Part shown: piece by piece, positions 1-4,772 of the stretch
Layout: every line of letters starts with the position of its first letter
Position numbering within the stretch: the stretch's first letter is position 1
Source of the DNA: Bifidobacterium breve
GTDB taxonomy: Bacteria > Actinomycetota > Acidimicrobiia > IMCC26256 > PALSA-555
DNA length: 7,006 nt
NCBI GenBank assembly: GCA_945889545.1
Contig: CAMDCC010000161.1
Location: 1-7,006, forward strand
Direction of reading: 5' to 3'
Position numbers and translations under genes: made by a program
The notes under the pieces: model-generated
Seen by the model: only the letters and a program-made list of their open reading frames with translations
The model's database searches: none
Told to the model about the DNA's origin: nothing

Positions 1-584
1 CGACGGGCGCCGATCCCGACCACACCAACGGCAACGGCCACACCAACGGCAACGGCAACGGCAACGGCGTGGCTGCGGTTCGAACGCGGCCGGTCCACGT
101 CCCCCGCGTGGTCACGCTGGCCTCGTTCATGGCCCAGCCACCCGCGCCGCGCGAGTCCCCACCGATCATCACCCTTCGTGAGGTCGACGAGTGGCGAGAC
201 GCGCTGCAACCGGTCACGCTCCGCGACGTCGCCACGTCGCGCGGTGCCCGCTTCCTGACCGTCGTAGCCGTGACCGTGCTCGCCATGCTCATGGGCGCCA
301 TCGTGCTGCTCTGGCAGCGAGTCGAAGCTCGACCCACAGTCCTGGTGCCAACCGAAGCGGCCGAGGGCGCGCTCACCCCAGCGGACCTCCGCGAGGTGAA
401 GACGCGACTGAACGGCCTCGAAACGCGGTTTCAGGCACTGCTCGACCCGACGGGTTCAGTTGTGACCAGCTCTCCGACAGCGACCCAACAAGAGCTCGCC
501 GAGTTGCGCAATTGCGTCATCGCATTCCAGCAGGCAATCGCGTCCGGCTTGCTGCGCGTCGGAGTGTTCAACTACTGCCGCTGA
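1..584 (+). CDS. Single-pass membrane protein of unknown function (5' end outside window)
   Basis: I do not recognise a family. The reading frame (codons from position 3) is open to the left edge with no stop, so the gene probably starts upstream; a GTG at 69 is possible but has no Shine-Dalgarno sequence. In order the visible part has an Asn-Gly repeat (about 24-68), an Arg/Pro-rich segment, one strong transmembrane helix (252-314, FLTVVAVTVLAMLMGAIVLLW) and a short helical, coiled-coil-prone stretch (DLREVKTRLNGLETRF). A Ser/Thr/Gln-rich linker and a C-terminal helix follow, with two cysteines near the end (LRNC and NYCR). The helix is flanked by basic residues on both sides, so topology is not clear. 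It ends 74 bp before the M15 lipoprotein gene on the same strand. An envelope role is suggested only by that neighbour and the membrane helix. The gene itself is fairly secure; its start and function are not known. Confidence 0.65.
   Translation, partial: TGADPDHTNGNGHTNGNGNGNGVAAVRTRPVHVPRVVTLASFMAQPPAPRESPPIITLREVDEWRDALQPVTLRDVATSRGARFLTVVAVTVLAMLMGAIVLLWQRVEARPTVLVPTEAAEGALTPADLREVKTRLNGLETRFQALLDPTGSVVTSSPTATQQELAELRNCVIAFQQAIASGLLRVGVFNYCR
24..68 (+). repeat. AACGGC hexanucleotide repeat encoding Asn-Gly
   Basis: Six AACGGC units are grouped as runs of two and four, separated by CACACC. In the open frame they read NGNG-HT-NGNGNGNG. This is a low-complexity, probably flexible cytoplasmic or linker segment, and the kind of tract prone to copy-number change by slippage. 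Confidence 0.8.
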
Positions 585-645
585 TAAACGGGCGCGCTGA
601 TATGCGGCTCGCCTCACTCGCAGCCAGAGAGCCATGACTCGAAAC

Positions 646-651
646 TATCGT
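646..651 (+). promoter_or_regulatory. Candidate -10 element for a leaderless M15 transcript
   Basis: TATCGT fits the actinobacterial -10 pattern TAnnnT. It ends 7 nt before the GTG at 659, the distance expected if transcription starts at the start codon itself. There is no Shine-Dalgarno sequence before 659/662 and no recognisable -35 box. An in-frame TGA at 653-655 rules out an earlier start. Prediction by pattern and spacing only. Confidence 0.4.
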
Positions 652-658
652 CTGAGTC

Positions 659-1207
659 GTGATGACGCCCCGGCCGCTGGCCACGATTGCGGTTGTCCTC
701 GCGCTGCTCGCGACGGGGTGCAACGACCTTTGGCCGGCACCCGTCACCGGACCGTTGGAGAACGGCCGCTACCCCGACGGAGCGCTCACGCTCGTCACGG
801 CCGAGTGCCGGGTGATCAACGATGTCGCTCCGAGGTTGCGTACGTTGATCGCCGCCGCGGCCGCTGATGGCGTCGGACTCACACCGGAGCAGTCCAGCTT
901 CCTCCCGCCGGGCGTGCCTGGTCCGCCGCAGATCGAGTCGTGCTACCGCAGCTACGACGGGCAGGTGTGGTGGCGTAACTACTACTGCTCGATCGGTAAG
1001 TGTCAGAACGCGGCCACGCCAGGAACGAGCAAGCACGGTCTCGGTCGCGGGGTCGACTTCCAGGATCAGAACGGCGAGCTGACCTTCGATTCACCGGGGT
1101 ATGCGTGGCTGGCTGCGCACGCCGGAGAGCACGGATTCTTCCAACCCGCGAATCAGCAACAGGGCTCGGACGGCGAAGAGGCTTGGCACTGGGAGGCCCA
1201 GACATGA
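659..1207 (+). CDS. Lipoprotein, M15 family D-alanyl-D-alanine carboxypeptidase-like (VanY type)
   Basis: Probable zinc peptidase that trims the terminal D-alanine of peptidoglycan stem peptides, anchored on the outer face of the membrane. Residues 1-21 form a lipoprotein signal with hydrophobic core and lipobox ending LATGC (lipidated C21). The M15 signature SKHGLGRGVDF lies at 124-134, giving zinc ligands H126 and D133. The C-terminal EAWHWE supplies catalytic E174 and third ligand H177. CYRSYDGQ (95-102) matches the substrate-side YRS...Q segment of VanY-like enzymes. Cysteines 50, 95, 110 and 115 could form two disulfides outside the cell. At 182 residues it is compact but the catalytic core looks complete. 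GTG 659 and ATG 662 are adjacent in-frame starts, and an in-frame TGA at 653 excludes anything earlier. The stop overlaps the next start (ATGA), so the two genes are probably translationally coupled. D,D-carboxypeptidase specificity is inferred from family; another M15 peptidase activity is possible. Confidence 0.88.
   Translation: MMTPRPLATIAVVLALLATGCNDLWPAPVTGPLENGRYPDGALTLVTAECRVINDVAPRLRTLIAAAAADGVGLTPEQSSFLPPGVPGPPQIESCYRSYDGQVWWRNYYCSIGKCQNAATPGTSKHGLGRGVDFQDQNGELTFDSPGYAWLAAHAGEHGFFQPANQQQGSDGEEAWHWEAQT
1191..1196 (+). promoter_or_regulatory. Shine-Dalgarno site that selects the ATG at 1204
   Basis: GGGAGG lies 7 nt before ATG 1204, inside the end of the M15 gene. The second in-frame ATG (1234), which sits in a copy of the same 12-base sequence, has only a weaker, more distant purine stretch. 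The upstream start is therefore preferred. Confidence 0.65.
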
Positions 1208-1240
1208 ACCAGCCAGACGGGAATCGGGCAGACATGAACC
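1199..1240 (+). repeat. 12-bp direct repeat carrying two in-frame start codons
   Basis: CAGACATGAACC occurs at 1199-1210 and again at 1229-1240, a 30-bp period. Each copy contains an in-frame ATG (1204 and 1234) of the SnoaL-like gene. The sequence between gives the first ten residues (MNQPDGNRAD), which look dispensable for the fold. It probably arose by a short in-frame duplication. Confidence 0.7.
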
Positions 1241-1749
1241 GGGTCGAACGGCTCGCGGCGATCGAAGCCATCAAGGCGTTGAAGGCCGGGTACTTCCGGT
1301 GCATGGACACCAAGGACTGGGTCGGGTTCGCCGAGCAGTTCACCCCGGATGCCGTCATGGACATCAACATCGATCTCGGCGGATCGGTCGGAGACGCGGC
1401 AGGGATCATCCGCGGCAACCAGGCGATCGCCGACAGCGTGCGCGGGTTCGTCGGCGATGTGCTGACGGTGCACCACGGGCACATGCCCGAGATCGAGGTG
1501 ATGTCGGCGACGACGGCGCGCGGGATCTGGGCGATGGAGGACATGCTGCGCTGGCCCGAAGGGGCTGCGATGCGCGAGATGCACGGCTACGGGCACTACC
1601 GCGAGACGTACGAGAAGGTGGATGGTCGCTGGCGCATCGCGTCCACGCAGCTCTCACGGCTGCGCGTCGACATCGACCCTGGAGAGCCAGAAATCCCCCG
1701 GACGGCCCGAGAAGTCCCCCAGTCGGTCCAAGAAATCCCTGGTCAGTAG
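1204..1749 (+). CDS. SnoaL/NTF2-like family protein (SnoaL_4-type) with repeated C-terminal tail
   Basis: Small cone-shaped alpha+beta barrel protein of the NTF2-like superfamily, whose members include polyketide cyclases, dehydratases and ring-hydroxylating dioxygenase beta-type proteins. The substrate cannot be read from sequence. The N-terminal helix and KAGYFRCMDTKDW (27-39) match the opening of SnoaL_4 proteins. Y30, D35 and the HHGH at 90-93 are at about the places of the Tyr, Asp and His used by the bile-acid dehydratase BaiE. Strands with IWAMEDMLRW (108-117), HGYGHYRETY (127-136) and GRWRI (141-145) complete the fold. The core ends near residue 158; the remaining residues form a tail of three seven-residue repeats (PEIPRTA, REVPQSV, QEIPGQ). 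The start overlaps the M15 stop by ATGA and is supported by GGGAGG 7 nt upstream; ATG 1234 is an alternative. Cotranscription with M15 is likely, but a shared function is not evident. Confidence 0.85.
   Translation: MNQPDGNRADMNRVERLAAIEAIKALKAGYFRCMDTKDWVGFAEQFTPDAVMDINIDLGGSVGDAAGIIRGNQAIADSVRGFVGDVLTVHHGHMPEIEVMSATTARGIWAMEDMLRWPEGAAMREMHGYGHYRETYEKVDGRWRIASTQLSRLRVDIDPGEPEIPRTAREVPQSVQEIPGQ
1687..1749 (+). repeat. Three-copy 21-bp degenerate tandem repeat at the 3' end of the SnoaL-like gene
   Basis: Three 21-bp units run to the stop codon, with shared core GAAATCCCCC, GAAGTCCCCC and GAAATCCCTG. Translated they give PEIPRTA, REVPQSV and QEIPGQ plus the stop. The tail lies beyond the NTF2-like core, so it is an add-on rather than part of the fold. 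Unit boundaries are approximate. Confidence 0.65.
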
Positions 1750-1756
1750 GGATTTC
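1732..1756 (+). terminator. Hairpin spanning the stop codon of the SnoaL-like gene
   Basis: GAAATCCCT (1732-1740) and AGGGATTTC (1748-1756) are perfect reverse complements with a 7-nt loop, GGTCAGT. The stop codon TAG (1747-1749) is partly in the 3' arm. No T-tract follows, so this is not a classical intrinsic terminator. It could protect the 3' end, slow transcription, or be a by-product of the tandem repeat, since the 5' arm belongs to the third repeat unit. Confidence 0.4.
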
Positions 1757-1789
1757 GGCCCGACGGACGATCCGGTTTGGACCACGCGC

Positions 1790-1795
1790 TACGGT
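1790..1795 (+). promoter_or_regulatory. Candidate -10 element for the NlpC/P60 gene
   Basis: TACGGT fits TAnnnT and would place the transcription start near 1802, at the foot of the hairpin at 1801-1825. No convincing -35 box is found at the right distance (a TTGGAC at 1777-1782 is too close). Weak prediction. Confidence 0.25.
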
Positions 1796-1800
1796 GTCTC

Positions 1801-1825
1801 GAGCGGGTCCTTGTAGGACCCGCTC
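1801..1825 (+). terminator. Perfect GC-rich hairpin immediately before the NlpC/P60 gene
   Basis: GAGCGGGTCC (1801-1810) and GGACCCGCTC (1816-1825) form a perfect 10-bp stem with a TTGTA loop, followed by CCTCATTTG, a poor T-tract. By shape it could be the terminator of the M15-SnoaL unit. However, it ends only 6-12 bp before the next start codon, so any NlpC/P60 promoter must lie upstream and its transcript must contain the hairpin. The only AGGA before that gene (1815-1818) is at the loop/stem junction. A role as leader or attenuator is therefore equally possible. Confidence 0.5.
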
Positions 1826-1837
1826 CCTCATTTGCCG

Positions 1838-2893
1838 ATGCCGTCTCCCACCTACTCCCGACGCCCCGCGCGACGCACGCTCTGCGCCGCCGCACTCGCG
1901 GTCGCGATGGCGACGGGCACCGTCGCATCGTTCGGATCGGTCGCCGGTGCTGCGCCCATCAGCAAGGAACAAGAGGCCGCGCAGCTCCAGGACCAGATCG
2001 ACGCGACCGACCTCGAGATCGGTGCCCTCGCTGAGAAGATGCACTCTGCTGAAGCCCGGCGCGACATCGCACAGTCCGAGGTGCTCGAGGCCGAGGCCCG
2101 GATCCAGGAGGCCAAGGCCGAGGTCGCCCGGATCCGAGAGCTCGTCGAGCAGAACCTCGCTTCGCTCTACCGCCGCAGCGTCGCCGGCACATCCGGCGTC
2201 TTCGATCTCGGCGACGCCAGCGACCTCCTCCGGCGCGGCCAGTACGCCAAGGCGCAGGCCGACCGCGACGACAAGCTGCTCCAGAAGCTCGACGGCGCCC
2301 AGGAAGACCTCTCGATCCGCCGCGACGACGCCCAGCGAGCCCGCGACACTGCGTCGACGGAACGAGAGGCGATCAACCTCGCCAAGGCCGCGTTCGAAGC
2401 GGTGCGCGCCGAGCAGTTGGTGCTCCTCGACACGGTGAAGGGCGAGATCGCTCAGGCCATCGCCGCCGAGCGGGCGCGCCGTGAGGCCGAGACCCGAGCC
2501 AAGTACGCCACGCCGGTCAACTACCCCGACGTGGGGCCACCGAACGGCAGCGCCGCGCAGGCGATCGCCTTTGCACGCGGTGTCCTCGGCTCCCCCTACT
2601 CCACGAACCCCCGCATGGGACCGTCGTACGACTGCTCGGGCCTCACGACCATGGCGTGGCGCGCGGCGGGCGTCAACATCCCCACCGTCTCGAACACGCA
2701 GTACGCCGGTCTTCCCCATGTGCCGCTCAACGCCGTGCAACCGGGTGACCTCATCTTCTGGGGCCCTGGCGGCTCGAGCCACGTCGGGCTCTACGTTGGT
2801 GGCGGCATGATCATCGATGCGTCGAGCGGCTCGAACCAGGTCGTCGAACGCGCCATCTGGGGCAGTCCGAGCGGCGCCGCACGCGTCACCTGA
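1838..2893 (+). CDS. Secreted coiled-coil NlpC/P60 family peptidoglycan endopeptidase
   Basis: Predicted cysteine endopeptidase that cuts within peptidoglycan stem peptides, as in the RipA/CwlO/PcsB type of cell-separation hydrolases. Numbering is from ATG 1838. A signal peptide (1-39) has a basic start, hydrophobic core and Ala-rich cleavage site (AGAA|P). Long coiled-coil segments (about 42-112 and 136-225) flank LASLYRRSV...DLGDASDLLRRGQY, the PcsB/CwlO-like N-terminal pattern. A short linker leads to the NlpC/P60 domain (237-351). Catalytic C266 sits in SYDCSGLT and H315 in SSHVGLYVGGG. The third position, usually His, Asn or Gln, appears to be D327 in MIIDASS. Length 351 is normal for the family. 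A TTG at 1832 would add two residues; neither start has a well-spaced Shine-Dalgarno sequence. The coiled coil in such proteins commonly holds the hydrolase inactive until a partner such as FtsEX engages it; this is family knowledge, and no partner is in the window. Confidence 0.92.
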   Translation: MPSPTYSRRPARRTLCAAALAVAMATGTVASFGSVAGAAPISKEQEAAQLQDQIDATDLEIGALAEKMHSAEARRDIAQSEVLEAEARIQEAKAEVARIRELVEQNLASLYRRSVAGTSGVFDLGDASDLLRRGQYAKAQADRDDKLLQKLDGAQEDLSIRRDDAQRARDTASTEREAINLAKAAFEAVRAEQLVLLDTVKGEIAQAIAAERARREAETRAKYATPVNYPDVGPPNGSAAQAIAFARGVLGSPYSTNPRMGPSYDCSGLTTMAWRAAGVNIPTVSNTQYAGLPHVPLNAVQPGDLIFWGPGGSSHVGLYVGGGMIIDASSGSNQVVERAIWGSPSGAARVT

Positions 2894-2926
2894 GCCCGAC
2901 CCGCCCCCGGCTTCAGCTCCACCCCC

Positions 2927-3682
2927 CTATTTCCATCCGGCGGTCGCGCCCCGGACCATCGTGTACGGACCCGTCGGCCACCCGAAGCAGTCCATCATCA
3001 GCTGATCCACCTCAACGGGTGTCGCCACTCCCTCATCGACGACTCGCTTCGCTTCCTCGAGAGCCGCGAAGTACACGCGGTTGGCGACAAAGCCCCACTT
3101 CGTCTCGGCATCGTTCACGACGATCGGGTTCTTGCCGCAGGCCAGCGCGACCTCACGCACTCGATTGATCGTGGTGTCGGCCGTCTCACGCGTTCGCACG
3201 ATCTCGGCGAAGCGCATGACGACTGCCGGCGATGCCCAATGCCAGCCGATGACACGATCGGGTCGAGCGGTCGCCGCGGCGATCGCCGCAATCGAGAACC
3301 CCGACGTGTTGGACGCGAGGATCGTGGCCTCCGGTGCCGCTCGATCGAGATCCTGGAAGACGCGGATCTTGAGGGCAAAGTGCTCCGGCACGGCTTCGAT
3401 CACGATGTCGGCAGTCGCGGCCGCCTCGAACGACGTCGAGAGCTCCAGTCGAGCCAACGCAGCATCGGCGTGCTCCCGTGTGAGCTTCCCCCGCTCCACC
3501 GCTCGATCCATCCCATACCGTCCGGTTGTGAGGTGCTCCTGCGCGCGCTCGAGCGCGGCCTCGTCGACGTCGAAGCACACCGTGGCGTAGCCCGCAGTTG
3601 CGAGCACCTGGGCGATCCCACTTCCCATGACGCCGGCGCCGATCACCCCGACCCGTTGCTCGTTGATCCTTGGATCAGTCAT
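2927..3682 (-). CDS. 3-hydroxyacyl-CoA dehydrogenase family protein, short form
   Basis: Predicted NAD-dependent oxidation of 3-hydroxyacyl-CoA to 3-ketoacyl-CoA, the third step of beta-oxidation, in the cytosol. The N-terminal Rossmann fold has VGVIGAGVMGSGIAQ (11-25), the acidic residue after strand two (FDVDEA), EAVPE (96-100) and SNTSGFSI (124-131). The catalytic pair H148 and E160 is kept at the usual 12-residue spacing, S127 precedes H148 by the usual 21, and N201 lies in WGFVANRV. The normal HFFNP around the catalytic His is replaced by HWASP. The C-terminal helical domain stops at residue 251 with GPYTMVRGATAGWK, about 30-40 residues short of FadB2/PaaH-like enzymes of about 280-290. 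No leftover coding follows in the 33 bp to the neighbouring gene. ATG 3682 has a strong GGAGGG 6 nt upstream. It diverges from the VOC-hydratase pair, which supplies the preceding step, and converges on NlpC/P60. The fold is secure; substrate and full activity are not. Confidence 0.9.
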   Translation of the reverse strand: MTDPRINEQRVGVIGAGVMGSGIAQVLATAGYATVCFDVDEAALERAQEHLTTGRYGMDRAVERGKLTREHADAALARLELSTSFEAAATADIVIEAVPEHFALKIRVFQDLDRAAPEATILASNTSGFSIAAIAAATARPDRVIGWHWASPAVVMRFAEIVRTRETADTTINRVREVALACGKNPIVVNDAETKWGFVANRVYFAALEEAKRVVDEGVATPVEVDQLMMDCFGWPTGPYTMVRGATAGWK

Positions 3683-3731
3683 GACTGCCCTCCGCGTCCG
3701 AATAGGTTGCTCGCATTCGATCCAGGAATCG
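3683..3731 (+). promoter_or_regulatory. Divergent promoter region between dehydrogenase and VOC-hydratase genes
   Basis: These 49 bp must hold or border the promoters of both directions unless they extend into coding sequence. TAGGTT at 3704-3709 fits the -10 pattern TAnnnT for the plus strand, about 22 bp before the VOC start. On the minus strand only a weak TATTCG is seen. An imperfect palindrome occupies the right half. No regulator gene lies in the window. Confidence 0.35.
3687..3692 (-). promoter_or_regulatory. Shine-Dalgarno site of the 3-hydroxyacyl-CoA dehydrogenase
   Basis: On the minus strand GGAGGG lies four to five bases before the ATG whose first base is 3682. It is one of the two best ribosome-binding sites in the window and fixes this start. 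Confidence 0.65.
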
Positions 3732-3737
3732 ATGCGA
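3711..3737. promoter_or_regulatory. Imperfect palindrome overlapping the VOC gene start (operator or RNA hairpin)
   Basis: TCGCA-T-TCGAT (3711-3721) and ATCGA-TGCGA (3728-3737) are reverse complements apart from one extra T in the left arm, around a 6-bp centre CCAGGA. As DNA it resembles a repressor operator placed to control both divergent genes. As RNA it would place the AGGA Shine-Dalgarno in the loop and the ATG at 3732 in the stem. Both are inferences from symmetry. Confidence 0.45.
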
Positions 3738-4763
3738 GGGATGATGTCAGGGATGATGGCCCAAGCAACCCGCCCCGCGCGACGCGTGCTCCACGTCTGC
3801 TACTGCTGCGCCGACGTCGAGGAGCCCGTCGCATTCTTCGAGCAGGGATTCGCGCTGCGCGAGACGATGCGCACGACCGGTGAACCGACCAGCGGCGCAG
3901 TCCTTGGCATGGACTACGACGTGCAAGGCGTCGCCGCATTCATGTACGACGCCCGCGGCCCGCGCACCAGTCCGGCAATCGAAGTGCAGAGCTGGATCTC
4001 CCCCGTACTCGAGGGCGAACCGTTCGATCAGCCGAACCACGCCGGCGTGCAGGCGCTCGGCTTCTCGGTCCACGAGCTGGGTCCGACAATGGCGAAGCTG
4101 AAGACGCTGGGGGCCAAGGTGCTCGCGACCGGGCATTCGACGACGTTCGATGCTCACTGTGCGACGCTCGTCGACCCGCGCGGGATGACCATCGACGTCG
4201 TGGAGCGAGCCGAAGTACCGGTTGGCGAGAGCCGCATGCACCATCTTCGGATCACGTGCTCGGATCTCACGCGCTCGATCGAGTGGTACGAGGGACTTGG
4301 CTTCGAGCGCGTGGGCCCACTCGTCGATCTCACGGACGACGACCCAACTGCCAACCCTGCGTTCGGCCAACCCGGAACGGCCGCGGTCTCGGCGTGCCGG
4401 CTCCGCCTCCCGGATGATCCGATGGAGATCGTGCTCGTCGAGTGGCACGACCCGCCGGTCGTCGGCCGCCATTACGACCGCCCGAATCACGCGGGTTGGT
4501 ATCGCCTCGCGCTCGGCGTGGACGACGTGAGAGCGGCGTGTACCGCGATGTCCGAATCGGGCTGGGTGTTCGACCGGGCGCCCATGCTCGTCGCCCTCGA
4601 CGGCACCCCCGTTCCCGACATGTGGATCACGTTCACGACCGATCCCGACGGCGTCCCGTTCGAGCTCGTCCAGCGGCCTCGCTCCGCCTTCATCGATCCA
4701 CCGACCATCACCGATCCACCGACCATCACCGATGCACCGACCTTCACCGATCCACCGACCTAA
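3732..4763 (+). CDS. Two-domain VOC superfamily protein (glyoxalase/extradiol-dioxygenase fold)
   Basis: Predicted metal-dependent enzyme of the vicinal-oxygen-chelate fold; the reaction (isomerase, dioxygenase, epimerase or thiol-type detoxification) cannot be decided. It contains two homologous halves, about residues 15-160 and 168-315. Each begins with a His strand (LHVCYCCADV, H21; HHLRITCSDL, H171), continues with a PNHAG motif (H103 and H253) and ends with an acidic strand (MTIDVVE, D155; VPFELVQ, E311). E84 and E232 are candidate additional ligands. Both halves therefore seem able to bind metal. The tail carries hexapeptide repeats (DPPTIT) up to the stop. Five in-frame ATGs crowd 3732-3758. 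I chose 3732 because AGGA lies 4 nt before it; 3744, 3753 or 3756 remain possible. Frame upstream to 3627 is open but antisense to the dehydrogenase start and unlikely to be used. The enoyl-CoA hydratase begins 9 bp downstream, so they are probably cotranscribed and the substrate may be an acyl-CoA pathway intermediate. Confidence 0.88.
   Translation: MRGMMSGMMAQATRPARRVLHVCYCCADVEEPVAFFEQGFALRETMRTTGEPTSGAVLGMDYDVQGVAAFMYDARGPRTSPAIEVQSWISPVLEGEPFDQPNHAGVQALGFSVHELGPTMAKLKTLGAKVLATGHSTTFDAHCATLVDPRGMTIDVVERAEVPVGESRMHHLRITCSDLTRSIEWYEGLGFERVGPLVDLTDDDPTANPAFGQPGTAAVSACRLRLPDDPMEIVLVEWHDPPVVGRHYDRPNHAGWYRLALGVDDVRAACTAMSESGWVFDRAPMLVALDGTPVPDMWITFTTDPDGVPFELVQRPRSAFIDPPTITDPPTITDAPTFTDPPT
4695..4760 (+). 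repeat. 18-bp in-frame tandem repeat (3.7 copies) at the VOC C-terminus
   Basis: Units GATCCACCGACCATCACC at 4695-4712 and 4713-4730 are identical. The third (4731-4748) has two changes (GATG..., ...CTTCACC), and the fourth (4749-4760) is cut off by the TAA at 4761-4763. It encodes DPPTIT, DPPTIT, DAPTFT, DPPT, a Pro/Thr-rich, probably disordered tail beyond the second VOC domain. The identical first two copies suggest recent expansion. Confidence 0.92.
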
Positions 4764-4772
4764 CGTCGGGGC

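Noticed and set aside
24..68. CRISPR-like or origin-type iteron array
   Set aside because: The units are 6 bp, contiguous and in frame as Asn-Gly codons; there are no spacers and no origin-associated genes.
634..867. Alternative small gene starting at ATG 634
   Set aside because: It lies in a different frame from the M15 gene and its product is Arg-rich without motifs; the lipobox and zinc motifs are in the other frame.
1777..1795. TTGGAC with TACGGT as a standard -35/-10 promoter
   Set aside because: The spacer is only 7 bp, too short for a sigma-70-type promoter; only the -10-like box is kept as a weak candidate.
1741..1838. Possible c-di-AMP (ydaO-type) riboswitch before the NlpC/P60 gene
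   Set aside because: Such riboswitches often precede wall hydrolases in actinomycetes, but the region is too short and lacks the conserved ydaO sequence blocks.
1101..2438. 445-codon open frame on the plus strand covering SnoaL and NlpC/P60 regions
   Set aside because: The translation is dominated by Arg, Pro, Ser and His low-complexity runs with no motif. It overlaps two genes with clear families in other frames.
1406..2782. 458-codon open frame on the minus strand
   Set aside because: Antisense shadow of SnoaL and NlpC/P60 in GC-rich DNA, Arg/Gly-rich with no recognisable domain, and it crosses the intergenic hairpins.
2894..2926. Terminator between the convergent NlpC/P60 and dehydrogenase genes
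   Set aside because: The 33-bp gap is C-rich but contains no inverted repeat of useful length.
3239..3883. 214-codon plus-strand frame antisense to the dehydrogenase
   Set aside because: No domain, charged low-complexity sequence, and the opposite strand carries a full Rossmann fold with catalytic residues.
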